The notes below the pieces were generated by a model. It was not told the origin of the DNA, ran no database searches, and was given only the letters and a program-made list of their open reading frames with translations. Both the position numbers and the translations under genes were made by a program. This document shows, piece after piece, positions 36,443 to 49,300 of a stretch of 64,000 nt of DNA (position 1 is its first letter; each line of letters begins with the position of its first letter). Location of the stretch: contig PZJY01000008.1 of the NCBI GenBank assembly GCA_031472005.1, positions 1,054,001-1,118,000 of the forward strand, read 5' to 3'. Source of the stretch: Tetracladium setigerum (lineage: Eukaryota > Ascomycota > Leotiomycetes > Helotiales).

Positions 36443-37062
36443 TGGATGGTCACGATGCTCCCGAATGGCGGGATGTAATGAAAGAATACATGAATGATGG
36501 ATCGGGAGGATTCCAAGGGATATGGCGTTTTCGTGGTGGAGGCGTATTCAGGCATCAGTCGTGATTATTATAGTTATAGACCAGAACAATTTATTTTACC
36601 TTTATCTCAATTTGTATGGGTTTTCGTGATACATTTATTTTGTGATGACTGGATAAAGGGAAAGCTGAAGGACTGCAACGACGCTACAAGTACTGTGTGG
36701 TTTAGCCTTTGATTAGAGAGACATCATATGATTCACTCTTCGAATATCCCTAGGGCTTTTTTCAAGATTTCGGCGCGAAACATGCCATACGAACCGGCGG
36801 CGATTAGTTTCTTGTCGAGCTATCAAACTATGGGGAGCAGAATGACAGCGTCAGATGGAATAAAAGAAATACAAAATACTAGTAACAAGACTAGATATCA
36901 TTAATCATGACCTACCTACCTAGGTAATTATATTGACTATAAAATGTACCAACTCATAAGTGTGTGCTCACTCCAGAGCGTCAAGTTTACTCGGCCCCCT
37001 CCACGAGCAAAAAAAATCACTTGCAAACCACTTCCACAAAAAGTGTGCAAAAAAGAAAGGAT
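36443..37062. other. Intergenic
   Basis: 3' UTR of Doa10 and spacer to the 5S gene. A CCTACCTACCTAGGTA palindrome sits at about 36910–36926. T runs on the minus strand just left of 37063 fit a Pol III terminator for the 5S gene. Confidence 0.5.
37046..37062 (-). terminator. Pol III terminator of the 5S gene
   Basis: On the minus strand the sequence just after the 5S end reads ATCCTTTCTTTTTTGCA. This gives a T6 run within about 15 nt of the 3' end, as Pol III requires. Confidence 0.6.
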
Positions 37063-37181
37063 ACATACAACAGCTGGGATTCGCTGGTGGTCACCCACCC
37101 AACTACTAATCAACCGATCTGAAGCTTGTGTATGGCAGAGCGGACGGGATGCCCAATTCTCTTCAGTCTATGGTCGTATGT
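37063..37181 (-). rRNA. 5S ribosomal RNA (dispersed single copy)
   Basis: Read on the minus strand, the 119-nt segment starts ACATACGACCATAG and ends CAGCTGTTGTATGT. These ends pair as helix I (ACATAC/GTATGT). It contains the conserved CATCCCGTCCGCTCTGCC and the 3' block GGTTGATTAGTAGTTGGGTG plus GGTGACCACCAGCGAATCCC, both signatures of fungal 5S rRNA with internal Pol III promoter boxes. Pyrimidine-rich T runs follow on the minus strand as a terminator. Single dispersed 5S genes are usual in filamentous ascomycetes. The region after the first 14 nt differs from the common type, so this is a variant or possibly a pseudogene. Confidence 0.88.
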
Positions 37182-37771
37182 TGAAGTGGAAGGGAGTTGT
37201 TTTGGATTATGTACAGGATTTTCAAATCTAAGGGCACCGGAATACTTGCATGTTTTCTTTAAACGCATAATATGCGTGTAGTGTTGTTTTCATAAGTACC
37301 TAGGTAGCTTCTTGTGAGAGATAGTTATATGTTTCGATATCCGTTGTATTCGAGGTGGTTGATTTTTGGTTTGGACCGCAAGGGGAACGAAGGATGGCTC
37401 GCTGTTATTTTTAAGTGAAGATTTTCGTGTTGGAAGTTGAAACAAACTATCACAGAATATACCTAATAATCATTTGATATATCTGTGTTTTACACACCCT
37501 TGATCGGTTATTGGCTTGAATGCTGTTTTTATATTCAAAGAGTGCTATTTAGTAACAGTGGCGTAAGCTCTCCTTCCACGAACTCCGAGCGTGATATACA
37601 GCTTCATGATACATAGCTTTCCAACCCTCTATATGTTTACAATACCATCTCCGAATAGATCCCAATATCTGGTGTACCATTTTGTCGCAGATCCTCCGCC
37701 TTCCTGACCAATTTTCCAAAAATATACAAAGTCCCTCGCTATCCTCCCCTTCTCTTCCAGCATTCACCCAC
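37182..37771. other. Intergenic
   Basis: No gene was seen. A GTACCTAGGTAG palindrome lies at about 37295–37306, upstream of the 5S gene. Confidence 0.5.
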
Positions 37772-38323
37772 TCATTTCTCCGGCACAGCCGTCCTCAACT
37801 GTACGCCATGCCACCCCTCCCGATCCATCTTCTCCTTCAAAACCCCATTTACCAATCTCTGTTGCTTCAGCATATTTAACCCCCTGAACCTCTCACTCTC
37901 CACCTCAATCCCATACATACTCCCACACCCCCCACTAATATCCTTCACATCCAACCTCGTACATTGCAACTCGCTCATCAACATCTCATAAATAGCGGTT
38001 TCGTTCTCATTGAGGTGGTCGGGGGGAGTTATGATATTTTGAATGCTGGGCGTTGGGTCGTCGGCTCCTTTGGCAATGGTACCGAGGGGGGTGGAAGAGT
38101 ATGATCTTCGGGAGGTTTGTGGCAGAATGAAGCTTGGAGTGCTAGTCGATCGAATCCATTTGTTTGATGCGTATGCGATTTGCTTTTGTGGTGTCCTTTT
38201 TGTGATAATGGAAGCATTCGCGCAGATATTCCTCCTCGTTGCCCCTGTGATTCTGCTCGCCCCCGCAACCACGCCGCTACGCAGAGCAGGAATTCTTAAG
38301 CTCGATGATGCTATTCTCTCCAT
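37772..38323 (-). CDS. BOL3: Mitochondrial BolA-like protein (BOLA3/Bol3 type)
   Basis: This single-exon gene encodes 183 aa. The N-terminal half is rich in Arg, Ser and Thr and lacks acidic residues (MERIASSSLRIPALRSG…), as in a mitochondrial targeting peptide. The C-terminal ~75 residues form a BolA domain: LDVKDISGGCGSMYGIEVES, FRGLNMLKQQRLVN and GWHGVQLRT. BolA3 proteins act with monothiol glutaredoxin/Nfu in late delivery of 4Fe–4S clusters in the matrix. The candidate cluster ligands are the Cys in SGGCG and the C-terminal His in WHG. The His usual in bacterial BolA (before QMVN-like residues) is Gln here. The start is the first Met of the presequence. Confidence 0.92.
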   Translation of the reverse strand: MERIASSSLRIPALRSGVVAGASRITGATRRNICANASIITKRTPQKQIAYASNKWIRSTSTPSFILPQTSRRSYSSTPLGTIAKGADDPTPSIQNIITPPDHLNENETAIYEMLMSELQCTRLDVKDISGGCGSMYGIEVESERFRGLNMLKQQRLVNGVLKEKMDREGWHGVQLRTAVPEK

Positions 38324-39093
38324 TGTGAAGTATGGTATGGTTGTTCGGCCTCCTTTTTTCGTTCTGAATGATTTTCGACAATTTGTTGCTCAATCGTTCT
38401 GTAATGGATATATCGTATTCAGACGAGTGGAAAGAAACCCCAAAACATCTGCGAATAAACAATAATCGGTGCTGTGAATTGATGGGTTTGCTTTGAAGCA
38501 ATTGGTAAGATGACCAAGCTCTGTCGAGGGTTGAGGTTTCCACGTTCAACCTCCACTCGTCGTCATTGAATTTCAAAGCCGAGCTCTGATTACATAAGTG
38601 GTCTTGGCATATATATGTAGTGCCAAGTCATTTTCGACTTCAAAAAGCTTCCCAAAAGCACCGTTTGCAAAGGAGTTCAGAAAAGTACATGGTGTTTTTT
38701 TGCGACGTGCAACAACAAGCGGTCAAGTGGCCGCCTCTCCGAACTCACGTTACTTTCAAAATTCTAGAACTGCTTTCTCCGAAGAATTTATCCCATTCAG
38801 ACAGGACTCCTAATTTCCTTGGCGTATATTTTGACATCTAAGCGAACTTCAGTACGGGTTGAGATTTGTACGAAATTTATGATTTCATTGGATCGTGGAA
38901 TTGACAATGAAGACACGATATGCTAGTACTTCTTTCAGTGAGTCATAAATCCACGTCTCCTCAAAAAGCTTGAGAAGAGAGTCAATTCAAGTCATTGTTC
39001 ACCGCCCGTCTGCCGAAAGAGTTCGAATCCGACGAGAAAACAAGACAACTTAAGTATCACGAGCCCAACATACCTATTCTTATCAACAATAAC
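38324..39093. other. Intergenic
   Basis: BolA promoter side. No coding region was recognised. Confidence 0.5.
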
Positions 39094-40190
39094 TCATATC
39101 CAGGATATCCTTAGATCGTAGTGAGGCTTGAAGCACTTGCAATCATGCTGATCTTCAGGGTTGACTCCAAAGGGTACGGAACTTACGCCCGATTCGCTTC
39201 TCTCGCTTCCATGCATTGTACACTTCGCCCTTACCAACTCCTCCAGTATCTCCTTCAGCAGTTCTATGTCAGCTACATACATGGTATTATTATCTTTGTT
39301 GTAATATAACCCTCCTTCCAAATCTTCCCATTTTACATTCAAATCCATATGGAGTAAAGCCTCTTCCAGTCTTTCAATTTCTCCATCATCAGCTCTACAA
39401 TTTCCAAGTAAGTATCTATCATCTCTTTCTCCCTCCCGCCTTCATTCATAATATCACTAAGAGTCTAATAATTCCACCCAAAAGTTATAGTGTCCTCAAA
39501 ATCGCTCCCAAACTTCAAGTCCAAATGAAGAGTGCCAGATTTTACCACCGCCCCTGGCAAAAAAGTTCCCAGCGCTCTTCTTCCAGAACAATTTTCGCAC
39601 TCCCTCTTTTCTCCAATCAATTGCAATCATATGTTTAGGTGATCCAAGGTCAGATAATTAAACTATTCCAGTCATTTTAGCTCTAACTTTAGAAACCATG
39701 TCAAAAATCTGGAGGTTTAATCGGTTTTTCTTAAACAGCGTCATCGCGATTCAATTCCAGCAAAAGAAAACACGCCCATGGCTATTGCTCAAAAGAATCG
39801 ACCAATTCTAAAACGACTCAATAAAGACCCCTATTTTCAAGCCTTAAAATGCATATTGTTAGACAAGTGTTTCCTCCGTAACCCCTTACCTGGTCAATAT
39901 CTTGCCAATGTTCCTTCTGAACTTGATCATTCTCTAAGCCAAAATTCCCGGATCTAGCCCGCGAAGTCACTTTTTCCAAGTAAGAGGATTTCTCTTGGTG
40001 TAGATTAAGCTGTGTTCTGAGGGAAGTTGAAATAGACTTTTGTACAATACCATGCCGCGGGGTGTGGAGTAGAGCCAAAATATCAATCCGCAGGTTTTCA
40101 ATTCGCCCAGTCCTAAGATATTCGATCATATTGATGGGCAGGCTCACCAGTTTGTGGGGCTATGCGATATGGTGGAGGTTCGTCGTCCAT
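39094..40190 (-). pseudogene. Unresolved or degenerate protein gene, family unknown
   Basis: Several minus-strand segments read like real protein but do not join in one frame. Near 40190 a natural start MDDEPPPYRIAPQT runs on after a frame change near 40147 into an 86-codon stretch with ENLRIDILALLHTPRHG, ending at a good donor (CAG then GTAAGG at 39889). Around 39640–39480 two frames carry IDWRKEGVRKLFWKKSAG and then VKSGTLHLDLKFGSDFED, changing frame at a T6 run. From 39348 to 39094 there is VKWEDLEGGLYYNKDNNTMY and a Lys/Glu helix. It may be one lineage-specific gene with errors, or a decayed one. No function is assigned. Confidence 0.35.
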
Positions 40191-40609
40191 ATCTGCATCA
40201 AGGGTGGTTCTTTGTAAATAGGCCGGTCGTTGAACCCAGATTTACCATTGATATATTTCTGAAAATCATTCAATTTCTGCACGAAAATAATTTCAGTCCA
40301 TATTGAACTGAAGAAATAATTGTTTTGTGCCTCTCTTTGCAAGTGTTCCCTCTTCTTTCCGCGAAGTTCTATTAGCTGTCAGCTAATGAGCTGCAAGTTG
40401 TGATGGCAAATTGAGATAAAATACCTTCAGATTTACCAATTTAGATTTGTTGCTTTCTCAGGTAATATTAACAGTTCTTCACGAAAAACAAAGCCGTCCA
40501 TCCTCTGAATCGACAGTAGGGTCCCTTAGATGTCGCAATACTTCGATTTACTCAAATGTTCCTACATTCGAGGAGGGTGCTTGCAAACGTGACATTCCAC
40601 GATGAGGGT

Positions 40610-40996
40610 TTAGGGAAAGCTGAGATACATCCAACTATTTATTTCTTCCACTTCTACAGACGGGCTCATGATTCTTTTGCACAGTGTTATGAGCCTGCGA
40701 CACTCGGACCAGGAAATGGTGTTAGGCTTGTTTGATGAGCTCGTCTCCTTTGCGAAAATCATACTGATGCTCCGTGGTGCTAAAGTGCCCAGATAAGAAT
40801 GAATGTATGAGATGATCCGTAAGGAATTTTGATAGAGCAGAGAAGTAGAGGTGAGTACTACTGAGAGATGATTTAGTGGAATAAGGACGTTGGTCGATTC
40901 TTTAGCCGAAGACTCTGAGATATCAATGTAGGATTTTATTGGAACATGGAGGTCAGCTGGGCTATAGTTGGAATTGAAACAATAGTATCCGTTCAT
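40610..40996 (-). CDS. Hypothetical protein, low confidence
   Basis: A 128-codon frame from a normal ATG (MNGYYCFNSNYSPADLHVPI) with amino-acid use that looks protein-like. There are no recognisable domains and no clear splice partners. It could belong to the same broken locus just downstream on this strand, or be chance. Confidence 0.25.
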   Translation of the reverse strand: MNGYYCFNSNYSPADLHVPIKSYIDISESSAKESTNVLIPLNHLSVVLTSTSLLYQNSLRIISYIHSYLGTLAPRSISMIFAKETSSSNKPNTISWSECRRLITLCKRIMSPSVEVEEINSWMYLSFP

Positions 40997-43900
40997 ATGA
41001 GATGATAAACTGATTCCGAAAAGGCCATGGAGTTACAATAGATAGGAGATCTCACAATTCCCAACTTTGACTTTAGCAAGAGGGACTTGGAAGTTCTTGA
41101 ATGTCAATGTCACTTGAACGTTGCGACTCGCCTACATACAGCTAAAGATCTTCTCACATATCAACATATCTTGTACCCCCATAAAAAAGATGCTCAGCAG
41201 TGTTTGAATGACAGAGAAGTGTAGAACTGATGAAGACATAAATCCCTCAAGCCCCGACACAACACTTCCCCATCTCCTCGTCAAGTGAATGAGTGGATGA
41301 GTGAGTGAATTAAATGAATCAGCACCCATGATATCTCGCCAATAACACAACGTGTTATACAACAGACACAATGCACCAGTCTTCACATTCCCCGTGGCTT
41401 TTTCGTCTCCTCGATCTTCCCGTCCACAGCTGATCACTTCACGAGAACAGAAAACAACAACTCAACACCATTCGAGTCCACCGCGCTGCCGCCCATTCCA
41501 GCACTCTCCAGACTAGCAAACGAGTCAAAAAGCCTCCAAAATTTCCTGTCAATTATTTCGCAATTGCCCCCCAACTCTCTCTACTCTCGAAATCGTTCAG
41601 ATCATCCAATTCCAATTCTCCCTCCCCCCTCCATATCTCTCGCTTACCTACCCCACGTTTTCGCATTTCCCCCCTCCACAGAATATACTCAAAATCATGG
41701 CACCATCCAGCCCATTATTCAAGCGCGCAAGATCTGGAGGGTGTCCGGAAGAGCCGACGGGTAGTCTAACAAAGCTTAAAGGAGCGGTGAAAGATTCAGG
41801 GCGTCTGCAGTGGCGCTTGTTGGACGTACTTAGCTTTTAGTTATCTTTTTGGTGGCTACATTTGCGAAGAGAAAGAGAGATTTGCATACCTGACTTGGGA
41901 CACCGGAGGAGGCGTTTGGCGTTGATTGGCGTTGATTGATCGCTTGAGACCTGGGGGACGGAATAAGTTTTTTGAGTTTGAGATTGGGGTGGAAGATCGC
42001 AACACCCTCCTTTTTTAGGTATTAAGGGGAGAGAAACAGGGGATTGAGGCGTCAAGTCTTGATTAATGGATATATTGGTGTTTTTTGGTGTATGTTTTAG
42101 TGAAAGGATGATAATTGTTGTTTTGGGATTAGAAGGGTCTCTGGTTAGTATGGAGGGTTGTGAAGTTGGCTTTTTTGGTCTTGGTGCGAAATGATATCAC
42201 ATTAAGACTTCTGCTTTACTCTACTAGAAGTGTCAAGGATGTTAGAAGGCTTTCTGACAGATGGATTTGACTGACTTGCTTGATAATTGGGCCATGAAAA
42301 TACGAGATCCTTTCGCTTCGTTGAAGTTCAGGGAAGTGAGTTCTGGTGGACTTTTTCAAGGTTATGTAACCTTACCACCTGTTGCCTTTCCATTCACAAC
42401 TCGCACTCCGTGATGCTGTATTTTTCACAGCAGCAGTCATAGATGGAATTACTAGGTGGACAGTCGTGTGCTGTTGTAACGTTGCAAATCATCAGTGTTG
42501 AGAATGATGAGATGGACAAGACATGATAAAGATCGTGAAGATCGTGAAGATCCACCATTCCTCTTTTCCCTCCTGTGTTCAGTCCGCTTTCTTCTGGTTT
42601 GGAAAATTAGAGAAAGGAAGCATACGACTCCGAATCTAACGTTGTTTCTCTCTCCTTTCTTGAATTTGTGTTCTGATTTGACGATTCGAAGATCATAGTA
42701 CCAAGCCTCTTGCGGCCGTCTCACTTGTTGACGTCTGATAATGGTGCCATGCAAATCACTAGAGACTTATTCATGGACGACAAATTTTACCATTGGCCAT
42801 AACAAGCAGAAATCTAGAGACCTCATAGGTCTTTGATGTAATACTTTCTTGAAATTGCAGGCTGAAATCACGTCGGGAGCAATTTCCATCCGCTATCAAA
42901 CGTCTCTCTTCCCCGCATCTTCCTCTCGCTTCTGGCTCCCCTTCCCTTCCAAGACATTTTAAGACATCAACTTCCAGCCTCAGCTTACCAACCCTTTGCA
43001 AAACAACGCTGCAAATCAGACTCTCAGCAAGAATACAAGAAAAACAACGCAGTCATACAAGAAAAGTCAGACGGTGTATCAAATCTTTCACCACCTTCAC
43101 AGAACTCCCTTCCGCCTGAAGTTCAAATCTTCCATATTAGCAATCAAGAAACTGTCTGTCACGCATGTGGAAGCAAAAGCAGACCATTATACAGCGAGCA
43201 ATACGAAGGAAGGCCAGGCCTCTCCGCATCTAGCCCTTCACCTTCCCCGCATTTCCTTTTTGTTTTGCCCAAAACGACGATATGTACAGCCGCTTGTCCA
43301 GCTACTGTCGTGTACCCGTAAGAAATAGATTGGGGAAAGGAAAACAGCTGTCAATCGGGCAGACTGAGTATATTGTGAAGAGAGGAGAGAGATTGGATAG
43401 GTGGGAGGGTCAAAGCACGTGGGAATAACTGACAACTCAATCAGCTCATGATCAGCCTGGGGTTGATTCTCTGTTATCAACTTTATTTTATTTTGGTATG
43501 CTGGACTCTTCCTGCTACTGGTTAGAGGTGGCCGACGACGGCGTGAAAATTCTGGGGATAGATCGGCATGTTACTGAGACTTTGGGCTGTGGAAGGCGGG
43601 GAGAATGATGGCAAGTAAGACAAAACAAGCGAGACAAGAACGAGAGAGCGAGTGCGGAGGTGAAGGGTCAGAGTTATGTGCAGATCATATCATAGCATTA
43701 TGCATTTATTGAGATAGCATGTCTGTCCCCTTGTCAAGTTGTCTTGAAGTGTGTGCAACAACTGCTAACGGACGTACCATACTGTGGAGATGTTTGATAT
43801 CATTTTGAAGCTCCACACTTGGTTGGAGCGGAAGAGACATGCAAAGCGAACGAAAGCATTTGCCTCTCTCAACACTTTCGGAGGTGGAGGTGTGGAGGAG

Positions 43901-46160
43901 GTGGAGAGAAATGCAGGGTCCCTTCAGATGTCGAATGCACCCCATCTTCGACTATTGTCAACCTTCCGTCTTGCATCTCTTGAGTCTGGAGGAGTGGAAT
44001 AATGGCGAAGGAAACTTGAATTGGTAGCAAGTACCTAGCAGGTGAGATTCACATGTAAAATGCCAAAATGCACCTTGTACGTATTTTGTGTTACGTGCAT
44101 ATCTCCGCTGCACCTAAGTAACCCTGTTAAAACTGGTGACTGCAGACGCATATTGAAAGGAGCAGAAATAGCAAGAGCGCTTCTTCAGGTAGGCATCTGG
44201 AAACGAAAGAGGCATGATGGTCGAAATGAATTGAAACCTGGCTGCAGCGCCATGCAGTGTTTGATATCAGCCTCTCTCCATCCTGCCTCCTCTTGCTTTC
44301 CCAAAGGAATGGGTACAACACCCACCATAGCCTCTGGCAGCCCTCGTCTTGTTGTTATTTCTGTGGTAGAATGAGTGCTTGCAGCACGGCGTCAACTGTT
44401 TTGTTTAACCGGCAGGTGGGCTGGATTCATCCTATCTGAGGACCTGTAGGGCTCATGGATTTCCGAGATTGTGCATGGGAAATCCAGAGTCCAATAGAAT
44501 GTATAGTCATGGATTGTACATGGCAGGACGTCTGACGGGTGTGTGTTTGATGTTGGTATTGGTACTTGGGAGTTTAGTGGTACGGATTTGGATGTCCACA
44601 CACTTCCTCTTTGGGACATTTCCATGGTTTGTCGTGGAGATCTTCCAAGCAGAGGAAGGGCCATTTGCAGACCCCGAAATATTGCGTGGCCCTCGCCTGA
44701 TACCCGCCTTGAGCCCGGACAGATAGACTCATACCAAGGCGCTCTCTCCCGTTCATCCATCCTCAACTCCTCCTCAAGTCTCCTCAACACCACTCCACCA
44801 TCAACAACCATGATGGGTAGGTATGCATCACAATCCCTATCGGATCAGCCTCTTCACCTCTTCAATAGTGAGTAGCCGAAAGGCAAAGCGGGAAACCTAA
44901 CATAGTTGCCGTCCCTCCCGACTCCAGGGTCCGACCGAATCCAACACCAGGGTGGAAGAGGTTGCGTGCGCAATCGTGGCTTGACCCCCTCCCACAAGGG
45001 AATAATGGGAGTTGTGTTGAAGGAATTTCTTTCTTGCGGCAATTATATTGAGTTTTTTCTCTCTCTTTCTCGTTCGGGCTTACTTGATCGGCATGTTAGA
45101 GAGGAGTGGGAGGATGAGGATGGAGGTTGTGTGGTGGCGGGCGGATCTTTCATGCGTGTTGGTGGCGATCGGAAGCGGTTAAGCGATGGAGGGGGAGGAG
45201 GGGAGGGTGAGAAAGGCGAGATTTCGAGCGATGCGATGGGATGGCGAAAGAGTGAGAGCGAGAGAGAGAGAGACAGGGGCGGTGAGATTGGATATGTGAA
45301 ACCTTGACTCGGCGTCCGTGGTTACAGTAGAGTATCAATCGTATCAATAATATATTCCCCGGATGGAATGCTATTCTCGAAGGGGAAGTGAAGGAGAAGA
45401 AACTTTCGGATCTTCAAGCTGTGAAACGAATGGAGGCACAGAACACGGTGGTGGTGATAAGGCCCGGTAGAATTACCTAACTGATATGTATGAAAGAGTA
45501 GAAGTGGTTCGTTCTGAGAAGCAGGTAAGTAGTTGGTAGTGAAGTTGTGCGAGAAATGGCGATGTTGTGGCGTGAAGAATGAAGGATGATATTGCATGGA
45601 GGGGTACTTCTGTACTTTATTTTCATCGTCTAAACGAGGCTGTCGATCGATTATTCATGTATCGTGACTTCAGGGGACCTTTTTCCAGCTGTCGATCAAA
45701 GGTTATTTGTACTTCAATCTTAGACGAGGCTTTGTGTTTTGCTGTACAGTGGCAGTTCAGTTACTTTGATTTTGTTGATGTGGTCTTTCTGTCTCAACAG
45801 CACACACACGGCTTGACTTGATCATGATGATACTCTATGTGGACCTTCTTACGTTTCCAATGGCAAACAACTACTACTATACTGGAGTTATCTGGGGCAT
45901 CTCCGGGGTATGGAGATGTTGCTCCATCTGCTTTTCCGTTTCTCCAACACCATTATTCCCATCTCCTCTTCCCATCCCCATCCCCATCTCCATTATTCCC
46001 TTTCCCCTTTCCCCTCCTGGAGTTGGTTGACAACGACAAACTAAAATAATAATAATGGAGAGTGTACATCTTGGAGGTTAGAGGTTGCAGTTCGTGGCGC
46101 ACGTTGAGGCTCCACACACCCAGGATGCAACATCCCAAATGCACATAAAATGCATACTCG

Positions 46161-46245
46161 CACACACACACAATCCACATACTACCCACCCATAACAATC
46201 CACAACACCACTCTCCATCCACCCATCCACACACACACACACACA
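46161..46245. repeat. Two (CA)n microsatellites
   Basis: CA runs at about 46161–46172 and 46229–46245, separated by a CA-rich spacer. Confidence 0.85.
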
Positions 46246-46371
46246 TGAACGCCGCCGAAACTGACGTCCAGCCGTGTCCGTCTTCGGGCCTCTTTGGGGC
46301 CCTGTACCGGATTCTCAGGTGGAGGCCGATCCGAGTCTCCTCTCCCCCATCATCCCCGACCGAAGGCACAG

Positions 46372-46389
46372 TAGGAGGAGGAGGAGGAG
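46372..46389. repeat. (GGA)n microsatellite
   Basis: About six AGG/GGA units. Confidence 0.85.
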
Positions 46390-49300
46390 CACTCAGTTGG
46401 TCGTTAAGCGCTTCTTTCACCTACCAACACAGCTCACACACATCCCACCTTCAGGCGGCGCCTGTCACATGTCATTGACTTCTCTTTGCCTTTTCAAACC
46501 TGCTCTAACCTCATCTATCCTCCCTCGTCCTCCTTTTCTCACCCATCCCTCCTCGTCCTTCGTCTCTCCATATTTTCTCACAACAACCTGGCAATAATAA
46601 TGCAGGGACTTCCACAAACAGCCAAACACAGCGAGAAAGAAAGAAAGAGAAAAAAAAACGCCTTCACATTATTTTCTCTTCAATACTAATATTAATCTGA
46701 ATAATAATAGTCATAAGAATACGACGCGGACGACTTGGGAGCTCCACTGTGCTTGCATCTCATACATCTCACCATGCCCAACATGCACACATCCCAGCTA
46801 GACCGCAGCGGATAATGTGGTTGGTTGAGACGAACAAACAACATCCTCCATCTCCATTTTGCGCCCGTCAACCTTCGGAGAGCCCCATTATTATTGTCTT
46901 ATTCGTCTTGACTGAATGGACTTGTCCTACCTCAGCCTGCTTTTCGCTTGCAGACTTTGCAAAGTGTCAAGAAAAAGGCTAGTAGGAGAGATATGTGGTA
47001 CAGTAGCTAGCTCTACCTGCCCTTGGCGGTGGGATGATTTCCTCACCTTGACATGCCATCGTTGCGTGTTATTTGCCTTCTTCTGCGTAATCTGATAAGG
47101 ACGGACACTTCGGAACCAGACTTTCAAGATGTCATGCATACTGGAGTGTACGAAGTACGACCAGACCGTACCACTCACTCACTGGATCGAATTGAATGTA
47201 CATACAGAAAAACCAAACAGGACAAGCGAACGGGGGTGCAGGACAGGGTAGGTCGATAGTGGCGATATCTCAACCCTTTTCTTCCCTAATCAATGCTATC
47301 ATGCTCATTCTCCGCAAGATTGCGTGAGAATTCAATTATCATTATATTATTAATCATCGTGATGGCGAAGAGAGATGTCGTGCAGTTTCCTACTGCATCT
47401 CCGTACGCTACAAAGAAAAACTACCTTACCCTCCACTACTTCCGCTTCCGCTTCCACTTCCCCAAGCTCCCCCAAGCGAGGAAGCTCCATCCCTGATGAG
47501 ACAGAACAAAATAGGTTGAGATAGGGATCCACTTTTGCTTTGCGAGACGCTGGCGAAGAAAAGAGAGGTTCGTGAAGGAGTTGTGGTGACTGTGAGTGCA
47601 GAGGGCACGGTGAGCTAGCCTGCCTGTGCGTGCGGATCTTCGTTGAAGATCGGGAAAAAAGGTTTTCTTGACCTCACTTCTTCGCCACGTTCATACTGTA
47701 CAGTATCACCACTGTTATTATCTCAAGTACTCGAGAACAGTAGTGAGTGCAGTACAAAAGTATCATGATATATCAAAAGAAAGCGTAACACCGAATATTG
47801 AAATAGCTTATTTCAAAGCCATGCTATCATCTCATCTTCCAAAAAAGCAAAAAAGCATCTTCTCTGCAAGCGCAAGCAAGCCAGTCTGGTGGATTCATTA
47901 CTCAACGTCTAGAAACGGTAGGAAGTATGTTATGTTAGTCGTCGTAGCCTCAAAAATTAACCGCCCACCAACCACAACAACCCCACCTTCACTCGCTCTT
48001 CTAGATACTTACATACTAACTAATTCCTCTAATTTCTTAGCCCATCCGTACGTGTATCTCTCCCCGACACTCCTCAGCAGATCAAGCCCCAAACCATCTA
48101 CAAATAGGCAATACAACTCCGAGCCGCGTTTCGTTTCGAGGTTTCTATCTCGTCAAAACACAACTACCGCCTTTTTTTTTTCCCCTTTCTCCCCTTTCAC
48201 TAGTTGCTGTGCATCATCTCCATTATTGCGATTATTGGGCCCAACGAAAGCGGCTGTTTGGCTTGATATGGTAAGCTTGAGATATATTGGTTGTGGAAAA
48301 TTCCAGCGAGCTTGTGGCGTTGTTTGTCGCAGGCGTTTGCGGGCTTTTTTTCTCTTCCCTTTGGAGGGAGGTGTGTGGAAGAGTTTCAGCGAGGTTTATC
48401 CGCAAGCGGCTTTTGCGACTTTTGGTTGGTTGTTGGGTACGAGGATGTGTTTTGGAAAAATGGGAAAAAAATTGCCCTTTGTTTCTCGAAGCATTTTCTT
48501 AATGGGGAATTATGAGGTTTTGCCACGCTGAAAGTGAAAGGAACTCGTAATGGGAACAATAATACTAATAGGTGAGTCAGTGGAGGTAGGAGGCAAGAGG
48601 CGTGAGGCGAGAGGGTGGGATATGAGTAAGAGGTGAGTAAGAAGTGGAAGCTGGATCTGGAATGGAAGAAGTTACAGCAACCTGAGACTGCGTAACTGTA
48701 ATAGTAGTGAGACGTATTTCACGATATACTTCAATTTTTGGCGTTCACTAATCAATCTATTGTAGATCTAGATCTAGATAAGACAAGATTATTCGACCTT
48801 TCCCTCCTCTGAACAACCAAAACCTACACTTCGATATTCCCTTTCTCATCTTTGAAATCGCCATATCGAACTCTCTACTTCAAACTCCAAGACAACATCC
48901 AAAAAAATGAATTGAAATCTGGTAATGTAATTATCAAGTTGGATTATTTGAGAAAAGAGGCCTACCATGCTTTTCATTCTCAGTTTCAGCTTTCCAGGGT
49001 CACTATTGTACAGAGTATACTACTTCCATTTACTGTTCGGAGGAGTATACCAAACATGTCTGCACGTCCGCTCAACAATACTGTGCAATTCCAGTCCCAC
49101 CGCCTATGAATTCCCATCCTCATTATTATTCCTACCTATTATTTCCCAGCCGTTTCAAACAGAAGTACCGTACAACTCCCATCCTCTCATTATTCTCCAC
49201 GAGTAGGTAGGTAGGTACCCTAGATACTTGTCTGTCTTGAATCAAGCCGTCCATCGCCATCCATTCACTACCTCCAAACTAACGAACCTATGTGGTCTAT

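Noticed and set aside
39010..39040. tRNA-like B box (GTTCGAATCC)
   Set aside because: No A box at the right distance and no cloverleaf stems could be formed.
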